In this document: piece by piece, positions 1 to 6,800 of the stretch
How the letters are laid out: every line of letters starts with the position of its first letter
Numbering within the stretch: the stretch's first letter is position 1
Assembly: GCA_964413845.1 (NCBI GenBank)
Contig: CAYPTJ010000007.1
Coordinates: forward strand, 1-23,495
Source of the DNA: CAYPTJ01 sp964413845
GTDB lineage: Bacteria > Patescibacteriota > WWE3 > 9FT-COMBO-53-11
Direction: 5' to 3'
DNA: 23,495 bases
Notes under the pieces: model-generated
The model's database searches: none
What the model saw: the letters and a program-made list of their open reading frames with translations, nothing else
What the model was told of the DNA's origin: nothing
Position numbers and translations under genes: made by a program

Positions 1-33
1 AGGTTGGGGGTTCAAGTCCCTTCGGGCGCACCA
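1..33 (+). tRNA. 3' end of a tRNA, cut by the window edge
   Basis: Only the T arm and the 3' acceptor strand are present. The T loop TTCAAGT lies at 11-17, flanked by GGGGG (6-10) and CCCTT (18-22), which pair with two G-T pairs. The acceptor 3' strand is CGGGCGC (23-29), followed by discriminator A30 and an encoded CCA at 31-33. The anticodon lies outside the window, so the isotype cannot be told. Confidence 0.85.
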
Positions 34-65
34 CCCTTCGCCAAAGGCTTCGGAGTAGCAGGCCA
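34..65 (+). repeat. Short interspersed element, copy A
   Basis: The spacer between the first two tRNAs reads CCTTCGCCAAAG then GCTTCGGAGTAGCAGG. The same pattern (CCTTC-R-C-Y-AAAG, then TTCGG, then GCAGG) recurs after the interrupted tRNA (347-378) and in the tig-clpP spacer (1570-1616). It is not an inverted repeat and has no coding potential. Confidence 0.55.
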
Positions 66-66
66 T

Positions 67-141
67 GGGTCGCTAGCTTAATGGCAGAGCAACCGGCTCT
101 TAACCGGTAGGTTCAGGGTTCGAATCCCTGGCGACCCACCA
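67..141 (+). tRNA. tRNA-Lys(CTT)
   Basis: A complete cloverleaf with encoded CCA. Acceptor GGGTCGC (67-73) pairs with GCGACCC (131-137), discriminator A138, CCA 139-141. The anticodon stem ACCGG/CCGGT (92-96/104-108) closes the loop CTCTTAA, giving anticodon CTT at 99-101, which reads the lysine codon AAG. The T loop is TTCGAAT. It sits in a tRNA cluster, downstream of a short interspersed element also found after the next tRNA. Confidence 0.95.
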
Positions 142-143
142 AA

Positions 144-346
144 GGGCGCGTGGCGAAACTGGTATACGCATACGGTTTACTTTGCGTGCGGGTGTGGCGG
201 AATGGCAGACGCGCATGGTTTAGGACCATGTATCCGTAAAGGATGTGGGGGTTCAAGTGGCTCCACCCGCACCAAAGCTAGTGACCTGCATCACGTCGAA
301 CCGTATCCCGCAAGGGTTGGAGGTTCAAATCCTCCCGTGCCCACCA
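144..346 (+). tRNA. Interrupted leucine-like (type II) tRNA, halves 144-179 and 298-346
   Basis: The 5' half has acceptor GGGCGCG (144-150), a D arm with stem GCG/CGC and GGT in the loop, anticodon stem TACGG (171-175) and loop start TTTA. The 3' half, 118 bases later, has the matching stem CCGTA (301-305), a 13-base variable region with a CCC/GGG stem, a perfect T arm (GGAGG/CCTCC), acceptor CGTGCCC (336-342; one G-T pair), A343 and CCA 344-346. Joined, the halves give an 85-base tRNA with the long variable arm of the Leu class. If the junction is A179/G298 the loop is TTTAGAA and the anticodon TAG, but the exact junction is not determined. The interruption carries a second complete tRNA. 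It could be an intron, an insertion or an assembly error. Confidence 0.6.
188..274 (+). tRNA. tRNA-Leu(TAG), nested inside another tRNA
   Basis: Acceptor GCGGGTG (188-194) pairs with CACCCGC (264-270), discriminator A271, CCA 272-274. The anticodon stem CATGG/CCATG (214-218/226-230) encloses TTTAGGA, anticodon TAG at 221-223 (codon CUA). The variable arm has an ATCC/GGAT stem, as expected for leucine. The odd part is the T arm: the two bases after the loop are GG (259-260) where CC is needed, so the two pairs next to the T loop are lost. This is either a defect or a sequence error. Flanking bases 180-187 and 271-277 also pair, extending the acceptor stem to about 14 pairs with one bulge. Confidence 0.8.
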
Positions 347-378
347 GCCTTCACTAAAGTTTCGGCTGGCAGGCCACC
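347..378 (+). repeat. Short interspersed element, copy B
   Basis: This copy begins directly after the CCA of the interrupted tRNA and reads CCTTCACTAAAG followed by TTTCGGCTGGCAGG. It aligns along its length with copy A at 34-65. Both copies end in GCAGGCCA, so the similarity goes beyond chance composition. Confidence 0.55.
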
Positions 379-435
379 CCGTCAAACAAAGTACTACTTG
401 TTTCGTCCACCTTAGGCTTAACTGCATGTCCGCTC

Positions 436-462
436 TTGACATTTCTCCATAGTTTCTATTAA
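436..462 (+). promoter_or_regulatory. Possible promoter for the zinc-ribbon gene and tig
   Basis: A perfect -35 TTGACA (436-441) is followed after 15 bp by TATTAA (457-462). The spacer is shorter than optimal. An alternative -10 is GATAAT at 475-480, but that lacks a -35. It lies in the only non-coding stretch upstream of the zinc-ribbon gene. Weak support. Confidence 0.35.
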
Positions 463-504
463 AAAGGGGAAGCTGATAATATTGCGGGAGGAGGTGAGTA
501 ATTG

Positions 505-696
505 ATGGAGGATAATGTCTGCAAAGAATGCGGTTACGAAGGACCAGAGAGTCCAGGTGAGGGAAAATGCCCTGCTTGCGGAGGGGAGATAGTTTCTGCC
601 GAGGAGATAGAAGAAGGTGGTGAAGAGGGATTCGGTAAAGAAGAGCACGAAGAGAAAGAACATGAAAAAGAGCTTGAAGAAGATGAGGAATTTTAA
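505..696 (+). CDS. Small zinc-ribbon protein with an acidic tail
   Basis: A 63-residue protein of unknown function. The N-terminal third carries two CxxC knuckles, C6-C9 (CKECG) and C22-C25 (CPACG), spaced as in rubredoxin-like zinc ribbons that bind one structural zinc. The remainder, from about residue 33, is almost entirely Glu, Lys, Gly, His and Asp and should be disordered and strongly acidic. I chose the ATG at 505 over the TTG at 502 because GGAGGTGA at 490-497 sits 7 bases before it. The gene ends 15 bases before tig on the same strand, so the two are probably cotranscribed. Zinc ribbons of this kind often join larger protein or nucleic-acid complexes, but nothing here shows a partner. 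Confidence 0.8.
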   Translation: MEDNVCKECGYEGPESPGEGKCPACGGEIVSAEEIEEGGEEGFGKEEHEEKEHEKELEEDEEF

Positions 697-711
697 GAGG
701 AGGTTGGGGAA

Positions 712-1563
712 GTGAAAATTGAAGTAAAACGCAACTTTGGAGAAGTTACCCTCACCATTACTATCTCCACCCAGAAAGTTACCGAAACCTTCACTAAAAT
801 CAAAAAAGAAGCCCTGAGAGAGGTTTCCGCTCCCGGTTTTCGCAAAGGCAAGGTGCCTACCAGGATCGGCGAAAAACAGCTCTCGGAAGATTCTTTAGCG
901 GAGGTACTTTTTAACAAGCTTATCCCCCCTGCTTATACAGCCGCAATCGAGAAAGAGGATATAAAACCGATCATCCCCCCTCAGCTTAAAATCCTCTCCT
1001 ACAGAAAGGATACCGATCTTGTGTTTGAAGCAAAGACCGCAGAGAGACCAAAAATCAATCTGAAAGATTACAAGACATCTCTTAAAAAACTTAAAGGGAA
1101 GCTTATTTATGAGCCCGAAGGCAAACCCCTCAAAGGAGGGGAGAAGGTTACCGCGGGACAAGTTCTGGAAAAGCTTCGAGAAACGGTGGAGCTTACGATA
1201 CCTCCAATTTTGATCGAGCAAGAGGTACAACGGATGCTTTCCTCATTAATTGATCAGACGCAAAAACTTGGTATCACCGTTGAGCAGTACCTTCTGTCCC
1301 AAGGTAAAACAGCAGAACAGCTGAAAAAAGAATATCAGGAGATAGCCGAAAGAAATCTAAAAGATGAATTCATTGTGAGCGAAATCACCATTAGGGAAAA
1401 GGTGGAAATTACACCCCAAGAGGTTGAAGAAGCAATCGCTGCCGCTCCAGATGAAAAAACGAAAGAAACCTTTCATCAAGAGGCAGGACGGCGTTATATC
1501 GAAGATATCTTGCGTAAGCGAAAAACACTTGAGTTTCTTATCAAAATTTCTGAAGAAAAATAG
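712..1563 (+). CDS. tig: Trigger factor, short form without a PPIase domain
   Basis: A ribosome-associated chaperone that meets nascent chains at the exit tunnel. The N-terminal ribosome-binding domain holds the signature GFRKGKVP at residues 42-49, the loop that docks on ribosomal protein L23. After about residue 125 the chain passes directly to the helical C-terminal chaperone arms; the FKBP-type PPIase domain that lies between them in E. coli is absent. Length is 283 residues against about 430 in E. coli. The start is GTG at 712, with GGAGG at 699-703 eight bases upstream. The gene follows the zinc-ribbon gene and precedes clpP, echoing the common tig-clpP neighbourhood. No clpX follows. 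Confidence 0.92.
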   Translation: MKIEVKRNFGEVTLTITISTQKVTETFTKIKKEALREVSAPGFRKGKVPTRIGEKQLSEDSLAEVLFNKLIPPAYTAAIEKEDIKPIIPPQLKILSYRKDTDLVFEAKTAERPKINLKDYKTSLKKLKGKLIYEPEGKPLKGGEKVTAGQVLEKLRETVELTIPPILIEQEVQRMLSSLIDQTQKLGITVEQYLLSQGKTAEQLKKEYQEIAERNLKDEFIVSEITIREKVEITPQEVEEAIAAAPDEKTKETFHQEAGRRYIEDILRKRKTLEFLIKISEEK

Positions 1564-1569
1564 TTGACC

Positions 1570-1616
1570 TGCCTTCGCTAAACCTGCCTGCCGGCGAGGC
1601 AGGGCTTCGGCGGGCA
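1570..1616 (+). repeat. Short interspersed element, copy C, split by a palindrome
   Basis: The outer parts GCCTTCGCTAAA (1571-1582) and GCTTCGGCGGGCA (1604-1616) match copies A and B. They are separated by a 21-base near-palindrome (1583-1603) with arms CCTGCC and GGCAGG around a GCCGGC core. The arrangement looks like one element inserted in another. The 12-base start of the inner element, CCTGCCTGCCGG, recurs inside the 3' end of nusB at 18348-18359. Confidence 0.6.
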
Positions 1617-1620
1617 AGTA

Positions 1621-1648
1621 GTTGATTGTTGATGGTTGATTGTTTACA
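1621..1648 (+). repeat. Heptad tandem repeat block 1 (unit GTTGATT)
   Basis: Four abutting 7-base units: GTTGATT, GTTGATG, GTTGATT and the degenerate GTTTACA. It lies in the tig-clpP spacer and overlaps the probable clpP promoter. It is one of seven blocks in the window with the same 7-base period but different unit sequences. Confidence 0.7.
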
Positions 1649-1650
1649 AT
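1622..1650 (+). promoter_or_regulatory. Probable clpP promoter
   Basis: -35 TTGATT (1622-1627) and -10 TACAAT (1645-1650) are separated by 17 bp. Transcription would start near 1657, giving a leader of about 50 bases that contains the clpP ribosome site TAGGAG (1693-1698). The promoter is built from the heptad repeat, so unit number or sequence changes would alter it. Confidence 0.5.
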
Positions 1651-1709
1651 TATGACCGTAGCGAATAATTGCTAACGAGTGGAGCAAGCGTCTAGGAGAT
1701 GTAGAAACT

Positions 1710-2291
1710 ATGGCTGGATATCCCGTTCCATTTGTCGTTGAACAAACCTCAAGGGGAGAACGCGTATTTGACATTTTCTCCCGCCTCTTGGAAGAGCGGA
1801 TTGTTTTTGTCTCCGGTCCCATTACCGATGAGGTTGCCAATGCAATAATTGCTCAACTTCTTCTTCTTCAGCAAAAAGATCCCAACAAGGAAATTAAAAT
1901 GTACATTAACTCCCCAGGAGGATCGGCGTATGCCGCTTTTGCAATCTACGACACAATGCAGCACCTCAAAGCTCCATTAAGTACAATTGCAGTAGGAACA
2001 ACTGCTTCTGCAGCAACAGCGCTTCTTGCATCAGGAAATAAGGGAAGAAGATATGCGCTCCCGCATTCCGTGATCCATATCCACCAACCGGTGGGAGAGA
2101 TAGGTGGTCAGGCAACCGATATTGAAATTTCTGCAAAAGAGATATTAAGGCTAAAAGATCTTTACGCGGAAACTCTTGCGAAACACACTGGTCAGTCAAA
2201 GGCAAAAATCGTCAAGGATATTGACCGCGATCTTTATATGACCTCTGAAGAGGCCAAAAAGTACGGTATTATCGATAAGATAATCAAATAA
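1710..2291 (+). CDS. clpP: ATP-dependent Clp protease proteolytic subunit
   Basis: The serine peptidase of the Clp machine. It forms a double heptameric ring that degrades proteins unfolded by an AAA+ partner such as ClpX or ClpC. At 193 residues it has the usual length. The catalytic triad is visible with canonical spacing: S100 in TTASAAT, H125 in IHIHQP and D174 in DRDLYM, offsets of 25 and 49 as in E. coli ClpP. The oligomerisation and oxyanion segment INSPGG precedes them at 66-71. The ATG at 1710 is supported by TAGGAG about 11 bases upstream. It follows tig by about 146 bases; no unfoldase gene is in the window. Confidence 0.97.
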   Translation: MAGYPVPFVVEQTSRGERVFDIFSRLLEERIVFVSGPITDEVANAIIAQLLLLQQKDPNKEIKMYINSPGGSAYAAFAIYDTMQHLKAPLSTIAVGTTASAATALLASGNKGRRYALPHSVIHIHQPVGEIGGQATDIEISAKEILRLKDLYAETLAKHTGQSKAKIVKDIDRDLYMTSEEAKKYGIIDKIIK

Positions 2292-2311
2292 TATGATAAT
2301 ACCGTCATCTG

Positions 2312-2365
2312 AGCGATAGTTCGCTTTGCGCTCTATAGCAATCAGATCGCCCGCCTTGGGCGGGC
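2312..2365 (+). other. Two hairpins in the clpP 3' region
   Basis: The first hairpin has arms GAGCG and CGCTC (about 2312-2334). The second is stronger: GCCCGCC (2349-2355), loop TTG, GGCGGGC (2359-2365). No T run follows directly; the nearest T-rich bases are at 2377-2382. It may end the clpP transcript or be a repetitive palindrome. I do not call it a terminator with confidence. Confidence 0.4.
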
Positions 2366-2443
2366 TCAAGAACCTTGTTTTCTCGCAAGCTCGAAAATAA
2401 CTCATTTGCCATTTTGCTGCCTTCCCGTTATCATTTAATTAAA

Positions 2444-2521
2444 GCGCGCGTAGCTCAGTTGGTTTAGAGCGTTCGCTTGACGTGCGAAAGGTCCCTGGTT
2501 CGAATCCAGGCGCGCGCACCA
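2444..2521 (+). tRNA. tRNA-Val(GAC)
   Basis: Acceptor GCGCGCG (2444-2450) pairs with CGCGCGC (2511-2517), discriminator A2518, CCA 2519-2521. The anticodon stem TTCGC/GCGAA (2472-2476/2484-2488) closes the loop TTGACGT, anticodon GAC at 2479-2481 for valine GUC. The D arm starts TAGCTCAGTTGG and the T arm CCTGG/CCAGG is regular. It stands alone between clpP and the convergent protease gene. Confidence 0.95.
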
Positions 2522-2525
2522 GGCC

Positions 2526-2561
2526 AAAAAAAGGGGTGACTGATCAAGACATCAATCACCC
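2526..2561 (-). terminator. Rho-independent terminator of the Lon-like gene
   Basis: Read on the minus strand, a hairpin with arms GGGTGA/TCACCC (2534-2539/2556-2561), continued by TGAT/ATCA after one mismatch, is followed at once by seven T (2526-2532). It lies 7 bases past the stop codon. It is the only textbook terminator I found in the window. Confidence 0.8.
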
Positions 2562-2568
2562 GTATGAA

Positions 2569-4902
2569 CTATCTTAACAACCTTCGGAGCCGACCAATAA
2601 TGCCCGGCGGTCCCATTGCCTTGGCATAAAAGTCAAGCTTGTCAGTAGCCTCTCTATGAACCTCATCGGCCGGCATATCAGTCAAAAGTTCTAGCCCCTC
2701 ATCAACGGTTCCGATCGCCCAGATGTGGAACTCTCCCCGAGCTACGGCTTCGATGACATCCTTTCGCAACATAAGGTTTGCAACATTAGCCGTGGGGATG
2801 ATCACTCCCTGCTCATCCGCTGAGCCTTTGATACGGCAGGTATCGAAGAATCCTTCGATCTTTTCAGTAATCCCGCCAGCCGGTTGGATCTGACCGTATT
2901 GGTTCACCGAACCGGTGACGGCGATCCCTTGCTTCAGAGGAACGCCTGAAAGGCTGGAGATTAAAGCAAAGAGCTCCGCTGCCGAAGCGCTATCACCCTC
3001 GACTAACCCGTAGGTTTGCTCAAAAGTGAGGCTTGCGGAGAGAGAAAGTGGTGCTTCTTGAGCATATTTTCCACCGAGGTAGCCGGAAAGGATCAGGACT
3101 CCTTTGGAATGAATCGGCCCCCCCATCTTCACCTCTCGAAGAATGTCAACGACACCCTCCTGCCCGGCAAAGGTTTGAGCAGTGATGCGCTGAGGAACGC
3201 CAAATTGATACTCCTCATCAACAGCATTAATCGCCAGACCATTTACCTGCCCAATCTCTTCACCATCAACATCAATGAGGAGGGTCCCCTCGGCTATCCT
3301 TTCTCGGATCTTCTCCTCGATGTAATTAAGCCGATAAACTCGGGCTCCAAGGGCTCGATGAACATCTTCAACCACAACATAAGGATGGCCGCGTTGATTC
3401 GCAACGAAGCTTGCCTCCTGAAGAAGGTCATTGATAAGACCGAAGCGGAGGCTGAGCTTCCTTTGATCCCCGGCTAACCGAGAGCCGTACTCCGCCACCT
3501 CGGCAGTGGCTTCTCGATCAAAGGGGAGGATCCCCGCCTGCTCCTGGCGAATCCTGATAAAGTCGGCGTAATCTCGCTCCGTTCTTGGAGTCCGTTCCAT
3601 CTCAATTTCGAATTCAGCCCGGATCTTAAAGAGATCTTTGAACTCGGGATCGGCCTCCGCCAGGAGCCCAAAAAGCAGCGGCTCCCCAAGGAGGATAACC
3701 TTTACATTGAGAGGGATCGGTTCAGGCTTCAAACTTCTTGTTTGGAAAAGACTATACTCCGCTCCGATAGGTTCGATGCAGAGCTCCCCGGTTTTAAGTG
3801 CCCGTTTTAGAGCATCATAGGCAAATGCTTGGCGCAGGAGATCAAGCACCTCAAGAATAAGAAACCCTCCGTTTGCACGGTGAAATGCCCCCGGTCTAAC
3901 ATGCGTGTGGTCAGTCTCCCAAGTGCCGTAACGGAAGATGTGCTCGATGGAACCGACTAAATTGGAGTAAGTAGGATGGGACTCGAACACAACTGGGGCA
4001 CCAGAGGTCTCAGTGTGATCAACGAGAACATTAATCTCGTATCTGTACTGGAGGGTGTCAGACTCCTTCTCCATGAAGATCTTGTATCGTCCAAAGATCC
4101 GCGGAAGAAGATCGGGTTCCCTTTCCAAAAAGGCGGTATAGTTCTCGGCAATGTCACTGGCAACTTTACCGAGAAAATCTTCCACCACCGCTCCATAAGA
4201 CGCCCTCAACGGCTCAAGCCGTGAGATCACCATCTGCTTGATGAGATCCCTATTTGAGGCCTCAGCTTCACGCGCCGCCTTCTGCCTGATCTCCTCACAC
4301 TTCAACGCTAGTCTGAGAAATCGTTGCTGAAGCTCCGGCGGGGGGGTTTCTTCCGGGCGTTCTTCCAGTGGTAGCTCTTGATCTACCGCCAATCCTAGCC
4401 GCCCTTGACGATCTCTCTGCAAGACATAGCCAAACTGAGCTGCTTCTTCCCTAAACTCCCCCACAAGCTGCTCTATTTCCGCATTGACCTTGTCTTCGAA
4501 ATCTTCAACCACCGAGGTGATTAAGGGCTTAATCTCCTGAGTAAAAGCCGCCATTTGCGCGGCAAACTTCCTCCCCTCTCCCGCAGGGAGAAAGATCACC
4601 TTCGGCATCCATGGATCGCCAAAGTTATAGACAAGGCAGGCGTCATTTGGGGTAGATCTAGTCGGTGTCAGCCTTTCAAGGATTCGCTCCACCAACGTTC
4701 TTCGCCCAACACCGGGTCGGCCAACGACATAAGCGTTGAAACCGGGTGCTTCAACTCCTAACGCGCGCTCTATCGCCTCCCGAGCCCTGTCCTGGTTGAT
4801 GATCATCCCCAACTCAGGAGAAGGAAGCTCATCAGTTGTTTGAAACGGAAAACTATCTGGGTCACAAACTCGACGCAGTTGCTCTACTTGAAGTTCTCTC
4901 AT
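2569..4902 (-). CDS. Lon-family ATP-dependent protease (LonB/LonC-like, AAA_32 type)
   Basis: A soluble AAA+ serine protease of 777 residues. The ATPase part has a Walker A-like loop at 61-69 (GRPGVGRRT) with Arg where Lys is usual, a long helical insertion at about 115-280, and a Walker B region at 346-351 in a HRANGGFLIL stretch typical of the COG1067 family. The C-terminal peptidase domain has the Lon Ser-Lys dyad: S638 in GDSAS and K681 in GGITEK. The 43-residue spacing equals that of E. coli Lon (S679-K722). There is no Lon N-terminal substrate domain. The ATG at 4902 has GGAGGGGA about 5 bases upstream. It is a single-gene unit with its own promoter and terminator, opposed to all its neighbours. 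Substrates are unknown. Confidence 0.9.
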   Translation of the reverse strand: MRELQVEQLRRVCDPDSFPFQTTDELPSPELGMIINQDRAREAIERALGVEAPGFNAYVVGRPGVGRRTLVERILERLTPTRSTPNDACLVYNFGDPWMPKVIFLPAGEGRKFAAQMAAFTQEIKPLITSVVEDFEDKVNAEIEQLVGEFREEAAQFGYVLQRDRQGRLGLAVDQELPLEERPEETPPPELQQRFLRLALKCEEIRQKAAREAEASNRDLIKQMVISRLEPLRASYGAVVEDFLGKVASDIAENYTAFLEREPDLLPRIFGRYKIFMEKESDTLQYRYEINVLVDHTETSGAPVVFESHPTYSNLVGSIEHIFRYGTWETDHTHVRPGAFHRANGGFLILEVLDLLRQAFAYDALKRALKTGELCIEPIGAEYSLFQTRSLKPEPIPLNVKVILLGEPLLFGLLAEADPEFKDLFKIRAEFEIEMERTPRTERDYADFIRIRQEQAGILPFDREATAEVAEYGSRLAGDQRKLSLRFGLINDLLQEASFVANQRGHPYVVVEDVHRALGARVYRLNYIEEKIRERIAEGTLLIDVDGEEIGQVNGLAINAVDEEYQFGVPQRITAQTFAGQEGVVDILREVKMGGPIHSKGVLILSGYLGGKYAQEAPLSLSASLTFEQTYGLVEGDSASAAELFALISSLSGVPLKQGIAVTGSVNQYGQIQPAGGITEKIEGFFDTCRIKGSADEQGVIIPTANVANLMLRKDVIEAVARGEFHIWAIGTVDEGLELLTDMPADEVHREATDKLDFYAKAMGPPGIIGRLRRLLR

Positions 4903-4945
4903 CTCTCCCCTCCAATTGGTTGTTAAGCTACACTACTTGACACTG

Positions 4946-4951
4946 ATTATA
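4946..4951 (-). promoter_or_regulatory. -10 element of the Lon-like gene
   Basis: A perfect TATAAT on the minus strand, 43 bases before the start codon, leaving room for a leader with a strong ribosome site. No convincing -35 lies at 16-18 bp. This is the expected leadered layout and contrasts with the divergent thrS promoter. Confidence 0.45.
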
Positions 4952-5013
4952 GGGTACAACGAGATTGAAGAAATTGCAAGTTGGATGTTTTCTTTTAGCC
5001 CAAATCTTGTTTC

Positions 5014-5022
5014 TGTTATCAT
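5014..5022 (+). promoter_or_regulatory. Extended -10 before thrS, possibly leaderless
   Basis: TG-T-TATCAT forms an extended -10 with the hexamer at 5017-5022. Only 6 bases separate it from the GTG start at 5029, so transcription should begin at or next to the start codon. No ribosome site is present and no good -35 is seen. Confidence 0.45.
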
Positions 5023-5028
5023 TATCGC

Positions 5029-6789
5029 GTGACAAGGATAAGCAACAAACAAACAGCAACAAGTAAAAAATTAGAGACGATACGGCACTCCGCGGCACAT
5101 GTTTTGGCGATGGTAGTTATAAAGTTGTACCCTGGTGCAAAACCCACGATCGGTCCCACCATCAAAGAGGGGTTCTACTATGATTTCTCCTTACCAAAAC
5201 CGATTTCTGAGGAAGATCTACCTAAGATTGAAGAGGAGATAAAAAAGATCATCGCCGCAAAACTCTCCTTCAAAAGGACCTTTCTTACCCGTGCTGAGGC
5301 AAGAAAGTACTACCGAGATAATCCTTTTAAACTTGAGCTTATTAGTGATATTGAGGGAGAAAAGATCTCCTTCTATCAAACCGGTGAATTCCTTGATCTC
5401 TGCCGTGGTCCTCACGTTTCCAATACAGGAAAGATCGGAGCTTTTAAACTTACGCACCTTGCTGGCGCTTATTGGAGAGGATCAGAGAAAAACCCGATGC
5501 TCACCCGAATTTACGGAACGGTATTTCCAACCAAAGAGAAGCTTGTCCAATATCTTAAAAAGGTTGAAGAAGCTGGTAAGAGGGATCATCGGACTTTAGG
5601 GGCAAAGCTTGATCTTTTTAGCATCAACGAGGAGGTTGGCCCAGGACTTATTCTTTGGCATCCCAAAGGAGCTTTAATTCGCACGATCCTTGAGGATTAC
5701 TGGAGAGAAAAGCACAAAGCGGGAGGTTACCAATTTGTCTTCACCCCACACATCGGAAGATCAGTACTGTGGGAAAGAAGTGGCCATCTCAAGTGGTTCA
5801 AGGAAAATATGTACAGCGCCATTGATGTTGAGGGCGATGAATATTACTTGAAGCCAATGAACTGTCCTTTCCATATGATGATTTACAAAAGCCAAACAAG
5901 AAGTTACCGCGACCTGCCGCTTAGACTTGCGGAGCTTGGAACAGTTTACCGCTTTGAGCGTTCTGGTGTCCTTCACGGGATGACAAGAGTTCGTGGTTTT
6001 ACTCAAGATGATGCTCACATCTTTTGCACCCCTAATCAGATAGAGGAGGAGATCACAAAAACGCTTAAATTCTGCCTAGATTTTCTTAAAGTATTTGGGC
6101 TGACACTCTCCGCCGAATTAAGTGTTAGAGATCCTACCACTCCTCAAAAATACGCGGGAAGTAATAAAGATTGGCAGATGGCCGAATCGGTGTTGATCAA
6201 AGCCCTTAAGGCGGCCAAACTTCCTTTCAAGCGAATGGAGGGGGAAGCGATCTTCTACGGGCCAAAAATTGATCTTAAAGCCTACGACGCTCTTGACCGC
6301 CCTTGGCAAACATCAACGATTCAGTTCGATTTTAACCTTCCAGAACGATTCAATTTATGCTTCATCAACGAAAGAGGAGAGAAACAAACACCGTATATGG
6401 TCCACCGCGCCCTTTATGGCTCCCTTGAGCGTTTCTTCCCGATTTTGGTTGAACACTTCGCCGGCGCTTTACCTGTCTGGCTTGCCCCTCTGCAAGTGAT
6501 GATCATCCCGATCACCAAAGACGATAACCAATACGGAATGAAGGTAGAGAAGAAACTTAAGGAAATTGGACTTCGGGTAGAACTTGATAGTCGCTCGGAA
6601 ACCATGCAAGCTAAGATTAGAGATGCCCAACTGCAAAAGGTTCCCTATATGCTCATTGTAGGAGAGAAGGAGAGAAAGGCGGGAACAGTTTCAGAACGTG
6701 GAAGGTCAGGCAGGGATTATGGTCAGATAGATCTAGATAAGTTCATTTCAAATATCAAAAAGGAGATCGAAAATAAGAGCCTCGGCTGA
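5029..6789 (+). CDS. thrS: Threonyl-tRNA synthetase lacking the TGS domain
   Basis: A class II synthetase charging tRNA-Thr, 586 residues against about 640 in E. coli. The N-terminal TGS domain is missing; the protein opens almost directly on the editing domain with HSAAH (H20, H24) and C125/H129 in CRGPH, which deacylate Ser-tRNA-Thr. The catalytic core has the zinc ligands C279 (NCPFH) and H330 (DDAH), motif 2 with RFE, and the motif 3 region HRALYGSLERF. An anticodon-binding domain closes the chain. The GTG at 5029 is the only usable start; residues 2-13 are low complexity, from an A/C-rich stretch with a weak 7-base period. It heads the thrS-infC-rpmI-rplT-pheS-pheT run. Confidence 0.96.
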   Translation: MTRISNKQTATSKKLETIRHSAAHVLAMVVIKLYPGAKPTIGPTIKEGFYYDFSLPKPISEEDLPKIEEEIKKIIAAKLSFKRTFLTRAEARKYYRDNPFKLELISDIEGEKISFYQTGEFLDLCRGPHVSNTGKIGAFKLTHLAGAYWRGSEKNPMLTRIYGTVFPTKEKLVQYLKKVEEAGKRDHRTLGAKLDLFSINEEVGPGLILWHPKGALIRTILEDYWREKHKAGGYQFVFTPHIGRSVLWERSGHLKWFKENMYSAIDVEGDEYYLKPMNCPFHMMIYKSQTRSYRDLPLRLAELGTVYRFERSGVLHGMTRVRGFTQDDAHIFCTPNQIEEEITKTLKFCLDFLKVFGLTLSAELSVRDPTTPQKYAGSNKDWQMAESVLIKALKAAKLPFKRMEGEAIFYGPKIDLKAYDALDRPWQTSTIQFDFNLPERFNLCFINERGEKQTPYMVHRALYGSLERFFPILVEHFAGALPVWLAPLQVMIIPITKDDNQYGMKVEKKLKEIGLRVELDSRSETMQAKIRDAQLQKVPYMLIVGEKERKAGTVSERGRSGRDYGQIDLDKFISNIKKEIENKSLG

Positions 6790-6800
6790 AAATAGGTAAA

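Noticed and set aside
144..346. Classical group I intron in the tRNA
   Set aside because: The 118-base insert is too short for a P3-P8 core and is largely occupied by a tRNA; the junction bases do not show the U...G pattern with a 7-base loop.
418..663. Minus-strand frame opposite the zinc-ribbon gene
   Set aside because: It mirrors the Glu/Lys-rich codons of a gene with a strong ribosome site and CxxC motifs; the Phe/Leu-rich reading is a shadow.
2349..2382. Rho-independent terminator after clpP
   Set aside because: The hairpin is strong but T-rich bases start 12 bases later; kept only as a hairpin.
3016..3477. 153-residue plus-strand frame inside the Lon-like gene
   Set aside because: The opposite strand encodes the conserved peptidase domain with the Ser-Lys dyad; no ribosome site or recognisable domain in this frame.
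5041..5068. Eighth heptad block at the thrS N-terminus
   Set aside because: CAACAAA/CAAACAG/CAACAAG has a 7-base rhythm, but A/C-rich low complexity alone could produce it.
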